DNA from: Helicoverpa zea
Lineage: Eukaryota > Arthropoda > Insecta > Lepidoptera > Noctuidae
Direction of reading: 5' to 3'
DNA: 64,000 nucleotides
Assembly (NCBI RefSeq): GCF_022581195.2
Contig: NC_061463.1
Span: 3,534,001 to 3,598,000, forward strand
A program made the position numbers and the translations under genes. How positions within the stretch are numbered: the first letter of the stretch is position 1; each line of letters opens with the position of its first letter. Positions 10,501-21,556 of the stretch are shown in pieces. The notes beneath the pieces are model-generated. The model worked only from the letters and a program-made list of their open reading frames with translations. It ran no database searches and was not told the DNA's origin.

Positions 10501-13500
10501 AAAAATAGAAAATAAATTTTAACGAATTTAAATTAAGAAAACAGTGTTAAAAATTTCAATGAATGTAAATTAATAATAGTGTGAATACAAAAAAAAAAGA
10601 TTTAAAAAAAGCGTGGGGTGCTTTTTAAGATATTATCGAAATGAAAATCACTGTACTCATATCTGTCAATAAAATATTTATAACTATTGACACCATGCAC
10701 CCCACGCTTTTTTTTAAATCTTTTTTTTTTGTATTCACACTATTATTAATTTACATTCATTGAAATTTTTAACACTGTTTTCTTAATTTAAATTCGTTAA
10801 AATTTATTTTCTATTTTTTAGTTCGTTTTTCTATAAAAAGCGTGTTTTTTAGTTTTTTTAAACTATTATTTTTACCAAAAAATATTTTAGTTCATCTTCC
10901 CACCGAGTCTTTTCCCAACTATGTTGGGGGTCGGCTTCCAGTTTAATGCAGCTAAGTACCAGCGCTCAGCTGAATCCGGTAAGAAAAATATTTTTTTTAG
11001 TTACATTTTACAAACCTTTCATCGAGCTGAGTTTCAGGAACGAATTTACTACTTAGTTGCACCACTTTCTTAGGCCTAGTGATAGTTATTGCAAATACTG
11101 GTTCAGGTTTCTTTTCCTTTTTCAACCAAGGAGTTGAATCTTCAAGGTAAGATAGGAACTCTTTTTTCCAAATACTTGGATGTGGTGATACTCCTGTATC
11201 TTTCCAGTTATTTGTTTTTACTGGTTCATTCTGAAAAAAAGTAATGAGAAATTCAAATTGCGTATCCAATTGTTCTAGGATACCACTTCCTGCACCTGGA
11301 TAAATATCTATAATATAAAAATGAATCACAAAATGTGTTGGTAAGCGCATAACTCAACAACGCCTGGACCAATTTGGCTAATTCTTTTTTTGTTGTGTTT
11401 GTTATTGTCAGGAGAAGGTTCTTATGAAAAAAAAAAATAGGGTAAAGTAGAGAAGTCAGTTGACGGGAGCGAAGCCGCGGGCAAAAGCTAGTAGCCTATA
11501 TATTGTTGTGATCTTAAGTCACTAAGTGTCGTCAAATAATTAATTCTGCAGGTTTTGTGTGTAAAAGTTACAAACATAGATTTTGTATTATTAGTTATTT
11601 CAGATTCATTATACTGGAGAGCAACTACATAAATATTTTTTTACTTTATTTACCATATTGCTACAATAATCTGGATGCCAGTCATCCATCTTCTTCAAAC
11701 TAAAAGGATCTAGATTTCCGAGAGCCAGTTGAAATGCCGTGTCAGGGTTCAATAGTTCACCAGCATTAACACAGAATGCTTTTTCTATATCTGCAATCGA
11801 AAAATAAAAAAAATATGGTGAATTAGAAAGCTTAATTAAAAGGAAAAAAAAGGTGAGACAAAAAAATTACATTGGGTTTTAGCCCAAAATCGATACTTAC
11901 TACTACTAAGTTATAACTATAGTATGTTCAATAGCATTCTTGGATAGAATCATTAGTAGATCCTACTTTTAAGTGAAAATCAAAGTTTATATTTTAAACA
12001 AGCCTTTGCAAGCTTTTATGAAAATTACCTTAGTCAGTTTGGTTATGTGAAACTTACTATTTAAATAAGACCTACCTTCATTTTCAGGATCCGTCAATCT
12101 CACCATTTGCCTCTCTAAAGGATCGTAAACATACTGATGTTTGAATGTAGCTTCAGCTTTCATGAAATTCTCTCTGTACTCATCTGTTACAACTAATGAG
12201 GATTTGTTCAGGAAACTTGGCAGTTTTTTCAATGCCTGTAATGTGGAGTAAATATATTTTTTATTTTTAATGTCAAGATAATCTATGTAGTTGGTATTAT
12301 TCGGGTTTCGATGTGTATGTACAAGTAAGATAATTACGATAGTTTAAATACCTACATATTCTAGGCCATTAATATGTGATCAGGTCTCGATCACATATTA
12401 ATAAATTAAGTATAATAAAAATGTATGCCTCCAATATTTTATCTACTATTTTAATTTTTAAACCCCAAAACAAAATGAACTGTTCAAGTTTTTCTGCTGT
12501 TGTCGCAGTTTATTTGATGATCTCAAGCCAACTTTATTATAAAAATATCAGATGACTGCTTTTTAAATGATCCATTGATAATTAAAAATAAATTATTAAA
12601 TTTATAATATTAATATTAATTATTATAATATTATTAATAATAATTAAATTTATTTAAAATATTACACTTTATAGTTACATTTGCAAAATCCGAGTCCTGA
12701 GTAGCCGTCACAAACTGTCTAGCTCTTGCTAGCCCTATGCCAGGCAGAGAAGCTAAATAGTCACAGCCAGACATGATACACATCTGTCTAAACTTGTCAA
12801 ATGTATAGCGCTCTATAGGACACTTCATTACTAAGGGTAGTTTAGTTGTGTCAACTAGAGTGCCTACACCGTCGAGATCCATTTTGAATAGTACCTGGAA
12901 TTAAGAGGAAGGTGAACTCAAGTAATGATTTTTTGTGCACTTAAACTTATGTATGGAATTTTTGAATAAGAAAATATTGGTTACTTTAACATTTTTTGAA
13001 TATAAGAGTAGATTTTTTAGTGGCAAAGGATTTTACATTCTGTTTCAACCACTCTTGAAGGTCATGTTCACAGAATAATTTTAAAAATAATGAAATCACA
13101 AACCATTTTAATGTCTTAATTTAGTGTATGTATAGTTTTTCAGTCATTATCCAATGGCCAACCTTTTTATTTAATTTCTGTAGTTGTGGACTCTTACATA
13201 CCTTTTTACACCCAAACAATATGAGATCAGAATCTTCAGTAATGACTAATTGAGCAATATTCTTTATGTTTAAATAGGCTAGTTGTGCATCAGCTTCATA
13301 AGGCGCCACTATGCAGTCCACATTGCGTTTCCTGCACTCCTTGATGAGACTTAAAGCCATAGAGTGAGTGATGTCCACACTACGCCTCATGTAGTTACGG
13401 GCTTCCTCAATCTGAAAGAGTTTGTATTATTACTCTATGGAACTCTGCGACTCCTCTATCCACTCAAGCGTCCAAGCCGCGCAGTGATTCTCGGCCCACC

Positions 13501-16500
13501 TGTCCGCGCATGAAATGTCAATTGCTTTTTTACGACCAAGCGAGACTCTCTCAACAAAAACGATTACTACTGAAAAACTACAATAGCTAGATTCGAATAA
13601 AAAATACTCACGGAAAGCTAAAAGAACGTAAAATTTAATTTGATTAAAAGTAAATTACTTTAATTAATATTATAGGATGATAATAAAGTATAAAGTTGAG
13701 GATATCAAAAAAAATATCGTAATTTTTTTTATTCCGAGTTTTATAAGAAAAACTAGCTTTCCGCCCGCGGCTTCGCCCGCGTGGAATTCGGTTCACCCCT
13801 CCCGCTGTGGGTTAGCAGCGGTGAGGGAGTGTCAGACTCTTACTGACTAAAATCGTCGTGTTCCGTCCTAGGCCTTTTATATACCAGGGCCGCGGTACCT
13901 CTTTCGAACAACCCGCAGCCGCGGCTGGCCCTGGCGCTACTGGGCCCCACTGATTTCAAAACAGACTAATTCGCGGCGAACCTTAACACCACGATACAGA
14001 AAAGCACAACGCCATCTATCGAGCTATCGGGAAGCTCGCGATTGAACAATGAGCTACAGGTTAAAGCGCGAGATATCATTGCACTTCTTACGTATCTTAA
14101 AAAAACAACGTCACCACGTTTTAAAAAGCTATCATTCCACTTCTTATGTATTTTAAAAACACATCGTTACCACGTTTTAAAAACACCCAGCGCCATCTAT
14201 CGCATACCTCAAGAACGAAATAACTTAACTAATACTTATACCAATTAGTAATTCGTTGAATTATAGTTAATTCAGGATAAGTAGATGTAAAAAAAACAGT
14301 TAAGACGATAAAACAAATCGTACGTCATCCCTCGGGAATTCCTCATTTTCGAGGATTCATTATCGTATCATTTAGCTTCTAAATTTATATGTTCATATTC
14401 GTTTGCAATATATAAGTAGATGTAAAAAAAAACAGTTTAGACGATTAAACAAATTGTACATCATCCCTCGGGAATTCCTCATTTTCGGGGATTCATTATC
14501 GTATCATTTAGCTTCTAAATTTACATGTTTATATTCGTTTGCAATATATTACCTTGTTTTAAACGACACACAGCGCCATCTACAATCCATCCATCAAGCA
14601 AACAATATTTTTGTTTTCCCTCGGGAATATCTATTTTTTTCGGGATAAAAAGTACCCTATTATTTAATCCGGACTTCTAACTTTACGTCTGCAAAATTTC
14701 AAAGCAATCGGTTCAGTAGTTACGGCGTGAAAGCGGAACAAACAAACAAACAAACAAACAAACTCACTTTCCGATTTATAATATTAGTAAGGATATAGTG
14801 ATTACTGGTAACAATGTTTTTTTATTATATTAGTACAGGATATACTCTTTAAAATGATACCAATATCTTAATATAAGTAATTAGTTTTCTGTCATGAAAA
14901 AATAAACAAAGTTAAGTGTTTCTCAAGCGGTCACTGGGCCTCGGGCGACGTAAAAATGTGACAAGATGGCCGCCCGGCTAATAGCGTGTTCACACGACGA
15001 CGTTGTTTTAATGAAACACGCATATTACTGTTCGGTATGTTTATAGAGCAAACATGTTTACTTTTATATAATTTTATTACATATAATTTTTTATTATGTT
15101 AAATAGAAAAAAAGAAAGCGGTTATTGATATTACAGTAAAATAAATACACTGTAAAACTGTAATTTTAGGTATTTTTCATTCTTTGATATTGAAAAACGA
15201 AAACTAAATAAACATGCCGTCACCTATAAGTAGATACATAAACAAAGCCAAAAGCCACAAAACATTCCCAAATTGATCATAAAACGCTCCGTGTGAACAA
15301 ACCATTATTTACGTTGTAAGTAGATCAGTCCAAGGGGAGTCGGCTCACCAACACTAAAATCATGAATAACGTCTTAACATTTTAATCATTATAGACCCCA
15401 TCTCAATGTATTTCGTTTGTAAATGGCCATTAACGTGCTAATAGTGAACGATTCTCGTATATTTTGCATTTATTTAACAAAAATAACCAATTAGAATACA
15501 CTGTAAACAATAGAAAAGTATCAAACGATGATCGTGTAGTGATCGTATAACTTTTCCACCTAAATTATACTATGTAAACGTTTTGAAATTGTCGTAATAA
15601 TACATATTTCGTAAAGGAAATTTCTTCACGTTTATTTTGATATAAAATAACAATCTAAATAAGGTATAAAACAAGAAACTTACCACATTTTTGTCAAGAG
15701 CTCCACACACAAAAAAGTCACTTGTCAAAAACGACGAACTGTCACTTCAATATATTTTTTTATAAATTTAATGTTGCCATTGCACAGAAAAAATCACAAC
15801 TCACGGATGACAAATTTAATAACGCGCCATCTAGTATCAATCAACTATATTAATACCACCTGGCTATAGCGCTGTACACGTTTAAACCGAACGATGTCGT
15901 TCGGATACTGTAGTCACCATGGACGCTTAAGGCAAGAATTTTTTTGGTGACTGTTATCACCTCGGACGCTTGAGTGGCTATATAAAGAGTATATGTGTAA
16001 TTGTGCATTTTTTATAATTAGTTTTATTTAATGGTAGGGACTGGTTTTCGAAGTTTAACTAATTAATTACAACAAAAGATATTTAGATACCTTACCTTTC
16101 CAAGACTTAATAGCTCAGCTGCCCTTTTCTTAGATATGTCTCGAGACCTGAAATTATGAACAAAGCAGATAGGTATTTTTATTTCGAATTTATAAAATGT
16201 AAAAATATCAATGAGAAATTACTCCTACTCTCCAAAATAGAGGAAAAGTAGCTTACTTATGTCCTTCCTCAAGCTCTTGACTATCAGTGTACTAAATTTA
16301 ATTCAAATTGGCTTAGTAGTTTTGATGTGAAGGGGCAACAGTAACCGCAGTTATCACATTAATAATATTAGTAGTATAACTTACTCTCTCCTTTTGGATT
16401 CAGTTAAAGCTTTAGCAGGCAGGTGCCTTCCGTCAAATACTAAGATAGGTTTGATATTCTTAGACAGCAGCATAGTCACAAATTTCAAACAGTATTTTAT

Positions 16501-16906
16501 ATGCCTGTAAAACAAATAGAAAATGGCGGTGTTACAATTAACAAATAGGCCTAATCTAAAGTTAGTCGATAATTTGATAAAAATAAACATTAGTGTGTCT
16601 CATAAATATCAGTAGTTTTATCTGATAAGGTAAAAAAATCACCTAATCATATTGCATCACAAAAGGTTAAAATAATATTAGGCATGGGTTTCTTTTGGGT
16701 TACTTTTTAAATACAATAAGATAGTTAAATTTATATAAAACTTACATATCAGTCTCTTCACCTCGTACCAGTTTTTCAGCACAAGCAAAGGCACCCTTGT
16801 GAAGCCAGCAATAGGAATCTATTGCCACTGTACAACCATTAAATTCATTAACATTAATGCGCTCAGACGCTTTTTCTATAAAAGGTAATAAACCCGTTAT
16901 ACCCAT
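7532..16906 (-). CDS. EXO1: Exonuclease 1 (EXO1), FEN1/XPG-family DNA repair nuclease
   Basis: 5'-to-3' exonuclease and flap endonuclease of mismatch repair and double-strand-break end resection; nuclear. Coding exons, 5' to 3' on minus: 16906-16746, 16504-16385, 16147-16096, 13411-13202, 12894-12679, 12235-12076, 11790-11654, 11230-11016, 8924-8285, 7729-7532. All junctions are GT-AG and in phase, giving 702 aa (vertebrate enzymes about 800-850). The start MGITGLLPFI matches the family N-terminus. Active-site acids are present: D30, D78, E150, D152, D171, D173 and D226 (GCDY), followed by the helix-two-turn-helix LPGIGLARAR. The C-terminal half is a disordered Ser/Glu-rich tail ending LLGKFGFQKK, like the family's final FGFKK-type motif. 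Introns carry many repeats and 5S copy D. It is divergently paired with the PLD6-like gene (587-bp gap). Confidence 0.95.
7957..8243. mobile_element. MITE in EXO1 intron 9 (GGTTGCACCAT ends)
   Basis: Inverted ends GGTTGCACCATATAACT (7958) and AGTTAAATGGTGCAAC (ending 8241). The middle contains a different widespread lepidopteran repeat ('ttatttattcaaagtaggct'), so this looks like one repeat nested in another. A diverged relative is at about 57527-57645. Confidence 0.65.
9056..9092 (+). promoter_or_regulatory. Upstream elements of 5S copy D
   Basis: TGACGTCA at -48 to -41 and AATTTCG at -18 to -12. Confidence 0.6.
9104..9223 (+). rRNA. 5S ribosomal RNA, copy D, inside an EXO1 intron
   Basis: 120-nt 5S gene within the intron between EXO1 exons 8 and 9, transcribed opposite to EXO1. 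It is identical to copies B and C and keeps the internal control region, a T5 stop (9222-9226), AATTTCG at 9086-9092 and TGACGTCA at 9056-9063. It looks like the parental copy of the B and C blocks, because the intact host exons are here. Confidence 0.93.
9285..9520. repeat. Interspersed repeat fragment ('accgacttcccaaaaaggag')
   Basis: Fragments of a dispersed lepidopteran repeat in EXO1 intron 8. The signature is at about 9404-9425 and recurs truncated at 10082 and near 10140-10200. Confidence 0.5.
9661..10030. repeat. Tandem repeat, three 123-bp units
   Basis: The core 'cctgatgatggagaccagag' recurs at 123-bp spacing near 9665, 9788 and 9911 with few changes; the third unit diverges at its end. 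It is non-coding and lies in EXO1 intron 8. Confidence 0.85.
10448..10871. repeat. Large foldback: 174-bp arms, 75-bp spacer
   Basis: Left arm 10448-10621 and right arm 10697-10871 are nearly perfect inverted complements. The inner ends are GCGTGGGGTGC / GCACCCCACGC. The arms are very AT-rich with long A or T runs. In EXO1 intron 8; it would form a strong hairpin in the pre-mRNA. Confidence 0.88.
10890..10982. repeat. SINE-like fragment ('ccaactatgttgggggtcgg')
   Basis: Short piece of a common lepidopteran repeat just before the EXO1 exon 8 donor. The same family in inverse orientation is at about 42017-42180. Confidence 0.55.
11350..11493. repeat. Dispersed repeat ending 'gaagccgcgggcaaaagcta'
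   Basis: Short interspersed element in EXO1 intron 7 with a head like 'caacgcctggaccaatttgg'. A related copy lies at about 60650-60830. Confidence 0.5.
13750..14800. mobile_element. About 1-kb non-autonomous repeat in EXO1 intron 3
   Basis: Runs from 'actagctttccgcccgcggc' to 'ttataatattagtaaggata', with (caaa)n at about 14742-14761 near the end. These are terminal sequences seen in many lepidopteran dispersed repeats. It contains a 134-bp tandem duplication (14281-14548) and no intact protein. Class is uncertain: it could be a LINE-derived, SINE-like or Helitron-derived unit. Confidence 0.5.
14281..14548. repeat. 134-bp tandem duplication
   Basis: 'gtagatgtaaaaaaaacagt' starts at 14281 and again near 14415. 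Both copies continue through 'catccctcgggaattcctca' to 'ttcgtttgcaatatat'. A third, shorter 'ccctcggga' piece follows near 14619. Confidence 0.8.
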
Positions 16907-17493
16907 GATTGTTGTTCTTAAAATTCACACCATTATCTATAATTATTTTTTAGAAAATATAAAAATAATAACTTCGGGTGCAAAACAACCAGTTCTGTCA
17001 AAAAAACGTCAATATTCGCGCCACTCGGCGCCATTGACATATAAGTAATTCTAAGCTCGATGCTCGGCGCGCGGCTGACTGACGGCCATTTTTATAATTT
17101 GACGTTGAGAAATTAATTTAGTCGAGTATGATTTATCAGTAAATCTTATATTTATTGAATTATTAAAAATAGGTATCCAACAGTTGTGATTATTTTTTAA
17201 TATGATATTTTCACTATAAATATAACTTATCGCCTGAATAAAGTAGTTTCGAACTTTTCTCGGAACTTTTTATCACTATATACTCCATGCACTGTTCACA
17301 TACGGATATATATTGAGGGTAGTAATAACATAATAAGCATGAAGGCGAGTGAGGGTATTTGTAAGATTACTTTTTACTGGATAATGTGATGGTGACAGTA
17401 CGGTTTGACCTCTTAATTCTATTTCGAAACATATAATTGTTAGATTGGTCTGTCTGCGTACCAAAATTGGATTTATGTTTGATAACACGTAAG
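16907..17493. promoter_or_regulatory. Shared upstream region of EXO1 and the PLD6-like gene
   Basis: 587 bp between two divergent start codons. It probably contains both promoters and 5' untranslated regions; no single motif is assigned. Confidence 0.5.
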
Positions 17494-18289
17494 ATGATAT
17501 TAAATCCACGCATTCTATCGTCGGCTGCAGCGGTTGCCATAACGTGTGCTGTGTCCGCGGCTGCATACTACTACAAAAGTCGCAATGCTGAAATAAATGA
17601 AGTAATGGTGTTCTGCAAATTACAATTCAATGTCTACAACTATTTCGACAAGTTGATCAGTTATGTAGAAGCGGCTAAGAAAACTGTAAATGTCTGCATG
17701 CCAAGCATCCACAATCCTGCTATCCAAGCTCGCTTGGTCACTTTGATAAAGAAGAAAAATATCAAAGTTCGTATAATCATTGACCGGTCTGGATATAACG
17801 ACTCGACAGACTTTTTTATAAATGAACTCATAGAAGCTGGTAAGTACATTTTATTCAATATTTCTCATTTAAATTCGATTTATTTGATATTTACGTTGAT
17901 ATATAACATATTTCTTTTTAGGAGCAGAAATCAAATGTAAAGTAAATGAACCAATTTATGAGATGCAACACAAATTCTGCTTAGTCGACGACAAAGTTCT
18001 TATGACTGGCACTCTAGACTGGGGTAATGACCGCTCTGCCGACGATTGGAATTACGTGTACATCACTAGCAAATCACAACTTGTAAAACCAGTAAAAAGT
18101 GAATTTTATCAAATGTGGGGTGAATTTTCTAGCGATATACGGTTGAACAACAAGCCTACGCCAAACGAGAGCGACCCAGAAATCGTAGAAAATGTAAATT
18201 CTGAAACAAATAATGTTGAAACTCGAACGGATTTAGAACCACACACTATGCGAGAAACAACATTGACCCCAGAAGTTTATATATTGTAG
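17494..18289 (+). CDS. Zucchini/PLD6-like phospholipase-D family protein with altered active site
   Basis: Two exons, 17494-17839 and 17922-18289, giving 237 aa. Residues about 8-27 form a hydrophobic segment (AAAVAITCAVSAAAYYY) like the N-terminal mitochondrial outer-membrane anchor of PLD6/Zucchini. The rest follows the PLD6 fold. In this family one HxK(x)4D(x)6GSxN half-site per monomer forms the active site of a dimer that hydrolyses cardiolipin or processes piRNA precursors. Here the motif reads QHKFCLVD then GTLDW: the catalytic His is Gln131 and the terminal Asn is Asp148, while Lys133 and Asp138 remain. The zinc-finger insertion expected before the first helix is also missing. The C-terminal 60 residues are polar. 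An inactive paralogue or a structural or RNA-binding role is inference. The upstream in-frame extension lacks an ATG, so the start at 17494 is preferred. Confidence 0.85.
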
Positions 18290-18697
18290 CATGCATATCT
18301 TTTTACCTCAATATTTTACAAATGTTTTATCACCAAACATGCCCTGTATTATATCAATGTATTAACATATTTTAATAATTAGACCATTATGTTTAATCCA
18401 TTTTAAAATTTTGCTACTGGTACCCCACCAAGGGTGAAGCTGGCCTTTGCCTTTTTCAGAATATATTTTCCGTTTTTCATTTTCAAACTAAAATATTTGA
18501 TTTCACATTTTGAAACTGCTTTTTAGAAGAAAAGTGTTTCTTCAACCTGTATTTTCCGATATTCCATATTCCTTACATAATTATTCTTATTTCCATTTCA
18601 TGTCTATATTGATGTATCTTTTTGCTTATTCATATTTAAATATTTCAATGTCAGCTTTTAATTTGTAAAATATTCTATTATTTCTAATGTTTTCATC

Positions 18698-18703
18698 AAT
18701 AAA
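18698..18703 (+). other. Polyadenylation signal of the PLD6-like gene
   Basis: AATAAA about 410 nt after the stop codon, 25 bp from the opposing MED10 signal. Confidence 0.5.
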
Positions 18704-18727
18704 TTACAACAAAATTTTGAAAAGTCT

Positions 18728-18733
18728 TTTATT
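18728..18733 (-). other. MED10 polyadenylation signal
   Basis: AATAAA on the minus strand, about 176 nt after the MED10 stop. The two convergent transcripts must end within, or overlap by, a few tens of bases. Confidence 0.5.
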
Positions 18734-18908
18734 CAAAAAAATATGCTGTTCACTGCTTACGCGGAAGTATGTAATGGGCACAAAAATACTAATCGAAAAT
18801 TGTATTTTCAGGATAGTTGACATCTTACAACACTACATCATTGGCCCATGAAGATAGTTACAAAACTTACAATTAACTAAAAAACTAAAACTAAATTACA
18901 CTTAGTAT

Positions 18909-19906
18909 CTATTCCCCACCCCTAATAGCTTTATATTTAGCTATTTCATTGGGAAATGTTTTGGAGAGCTCGGACAGAAGATGACTCTTGAACCGCTTGT
19001 ATGAGTCAATCTTTCCTTTAACCTCTTCATTCTTAGCCAAAGCCTTGTCTATGCAGTCTTTAGTGTACAGTTGAGGGTTGCGACCTTGGTCAATGTAGCT
19101 GAAAAAATAAGAAAATCACAAATAAATACAAGTACGAGATACGAGTGATAAGTAAGAAGTACAAAGGAGCATTATAATTTTTCACTATTTTGTGTAGAAA
19201 TGGTACTGACATGTCAATTTAAACTAATATTCATTAAACACTGGGATATTGGTCATCACATCCACAAATACATAACATAGTCATAAAGAGATCTTTGCCA
19301 CCAAACAAAATTAATACCTATTCAAGATCAATATTGTTTCAAATTATTTTCATTTTATTCTCCTACATGAACAAACATGGTCTTTGTAAAATTTAATAAG
19401 GTATAATAGACTGGGTACCAAAGTAAAAACTGTACCCTGAATATAATAATAGATTGCTATCCCCCAGTTTTGCCGGCATGCTAAGGTAACTTCTTCAAAC
19501 ACCTGAATAAAATATACCTTTTAATACTCTGGAATATTGTACCTAGTGTTCCAACTTTAGAGTACAAACAAACAAAATAATGTTTCTTCTTTAGTATATT
19601 AGTATAGATAGATAAGCATCCACTTACTCAAACACCTCTGTGGGAACATGAATATCATGCACTTGAGATTTCAGTTTATCCACCTCCTGCAAGCCAGTGA
19701 CCAGAGACTGTCTGCAATATTGATAAAAAAAATATTATTCACTCTATGCAAAATGTTTTTGAAAAAAGAAAGTAAGCAACTTACATCTTCTGATTCAGGA
19801 CACTTTGCCCTTGCGGCTGGAAATCGCTAACGATGATGCGAATTTGCCGCACGTTTTCGATGAACATTTCAAGTTGGGTCTCCAAGTTTTCTAGTGGTGA
19901 AGACAT
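18909..19906 (-). CDS. MED10: Mediator complex subunit 10 (MED10)
   Basis: Middle-module subunit of Mediator, which links transcription factors to RNA polymerase II in the nucleus. Three exons on minus: 19906-19785, 19711-19628, 19098-18909, giving 131 aa (human 135). The N-terminal part (LEMFIENVRQ, then IIVSDFQP) and the central VFDYIDQGRNPQLY followed by KDCI and KNEEVKGKID are near-invariant family blocks. The start MSSPLENLET fits the family length, although an open extension upstream exists (to about 20068). That extension has no similarity I recognise and is probably 5' untranslated sequence or promoter. The gene is divergent from SLC25A19. Confidence 0.95.
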
Positions 19907-20369
19907 TTTTTGATTTGGAAAGCTAATAAATACACAAACTGATAATTTGCTATCCCAAACACTAACACCAACCAAATCTGAATAGTAGATTGTTGACATT
20001 TGGCGTTTTGTTTGACACATAACTATAGAATCAAACGTCATGTAAGTTCGTTTGGAAACTGTAACCATAAAGTTAAATATTTGTATGCAGTCATTGTGCA
20101 GTGCTATTCACCAAACACTTAAGTATGTGAAATGATGTCCATGATCATCGTCATTGTCTTATGTGGTATATTACAGCAAATGTTTCGATTCCAGGCAAGT
20201 TTCGATGTTTATAACCCATAGTGATTATTAATGATTTAGAACGGAGGCCGGCACATGACAGCTGTTTTGACGTATTTCCTTATCCTCTGTCTGACGTTTG
20301 ACATTGAGACGAGGTTATTGCACTTATTAAAACCGGGATTTATTAAAATAATTTGATAAAACATTTGTA
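19907..20369. promoter_or_regulatory. Shared upstream region of MED10 and SLC25A19
   Basis: 463 bp between divergent start codons. It is likely to contain a bidirectional promoter; no element is assigned with confidence. Confidence 0.5.
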
Positions 20370-21338
20370 ATGGTGCTGGCAGTGCAGAACACCGGGACCC
20401 AGACAACGTTTTATGAAGCTGCGATTGCTGGAGGCCTAGCAGGGGCCTTCACGAGAGCAGTAGCGCAACCCCTCGACGTTCTAAAAATACGATTTCAACT
20501 CCAACTCGAACCGATTGAAAATGGATCGAAATACAGCTCTATACTACAAGCAGTCGGCAGTATTGTGAAGGAAGAAGGAATTTTCACGTTATGGAGTGGG
20601 CACGTACCAGCGCAGTTGTTATCAATATCGTATGGAGTCCTGCAGTTTTCCGTATTTGAATCGCTCACGCAAGTATGCAAGGGTTCTGATATGACCTTCT
20701 ATAATACTCATAGACACTGGATAAACTTTACTAATGGTGGTGTGGCTGCTGCCGTGGGTACTGTCGTATCTTTTCCCTTTGATACAGTCAGAACTAGGTT
20801 GATAGCTGAGCAGAAAACAAAAAAAGCCTACAAAGGGTTTACACATGCAGTTACACATATGGTTAAGACTGAGGGTGTGGCGTCATTATTCAAAGGCTTG
20901 ACTCCCACACTTGGGCAGATTGCCCCACACGCTGGCATACAATTTGCAGTATACAGGCTGTTCACGGAGACTGTGTTTAACAGAATACCATTCTTCCAAA
21001 GACAAAAGACTATGCACTCTGTGGTGGAATCCTCATTAATGGCAAACTTGATAGCTGGCTCTATAGCAGGGTTTGTGTCAAAAACAGCCATTTATCCATT
21101 TGATTTAGTGAAAAAAAGATTACAGATTCAAGGTTTTCAACAATACAGGAAAGAGTTTGGTAAGCAGATGTACTGTAATGGTTTGCTACATTGTGTGAAG
21201 TTGACTATCACTATGGAAGGGTTCCTAGCACTCTATAAAGGTTATGGGCCGAGTATGCTTAAGGCTGTGCTAGTGTCCGCAATGCACTTTGCGGTATATG
21301 ATGAAATCAAACACATGTTTCTGCGGTTAAAGAGTTGA
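20370..21338 (+). CDS. SLC25A19: Mitochondrial thiamine pyrophosphate carrier (SLC25A19 / Tpc1)
   Basis: Imports thiamine pyrophosphate into the mitochondrial matrix for the 2-oxo-acid dehydrogenases; inner-membrane protein of the SLC25 family. A single exon encodes 322 aa, the usual family size. Three mitochondrial-carrier repeats are visible, each with the PX[DE]XX[KR] signature: PLDVLK (about residue 34), PFDTVR (about 135) and PFDLVK (about 243). The first repeat, QPLDVLKIRFQLQ, and the third, PFDLVKKRLQIQG, are characteristic of the TPP carrier branch. Absence of introns contrasts with its neighbours; a retroposed origin is possible but not shown. A poly(A) signal is at 21551-21556. Confidence 0.92.
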   Translation: MVLAVQNTGTQTTFYEAAIAGGLAGAFTRAVAQPLDVLKIRFQLQLEPIENGSKYSSILQAVGSIVKEEGIFTLWSGHVPAQLLSISYGVLQFSVFESLTQVCKGSDMTFYNTHRHWINFTNGGVAAAVGTVVSFPFDTVRTRLIAEQKTKKAYKGFTHAVTHMVKTEGVASLFKGLTPTLGQIAPHAGIQFAVYRLFTETVFNRIPFFQRQKTMHSVVESSLMANLIAGSIAGFVSKTAIYPFDLVKKRLQIQGFQQYRKEFGKQMYCNGLLHCVKLTITMEGFLALYKGYGPSMLKAVLVSAMHFAVYDEIKHMFLRLKS

Positions 21339-21550
21339 TGCCCATAGAGAATACTTAGAAACTAATTGAAAATGTTATTTAGCCAATATTTATTTTGTGA
21401 TTATCAGTTGTAATGTGAATCAGCAGGAATTGAACCTTTTATGTTAAATGTTAGATAACAAAACTAGACTAGATAGAAACAAGGTTTTAAAAGGTACTGG
21501 CTTCAGTAGTGGGTTTAAACCAAAGCCTAGGTACTTTTTAAAACATTGTT

Positions 21551-21556
21551 AATAAA
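21551..21556 (+). other. SLC25A19 polyadenylation signal
   Basis: AATAAA 213 nt after the stop. AT-rich sequence without genes then continues to about 22600. Confidence 0.5.

Noticed and set aside
11987..12232. EXO1 exon 6 frame read on through to 11987
   Set aside because: The good GT donor at 12075 joins in phase to a conserved next exon, so the extra residues are intron.
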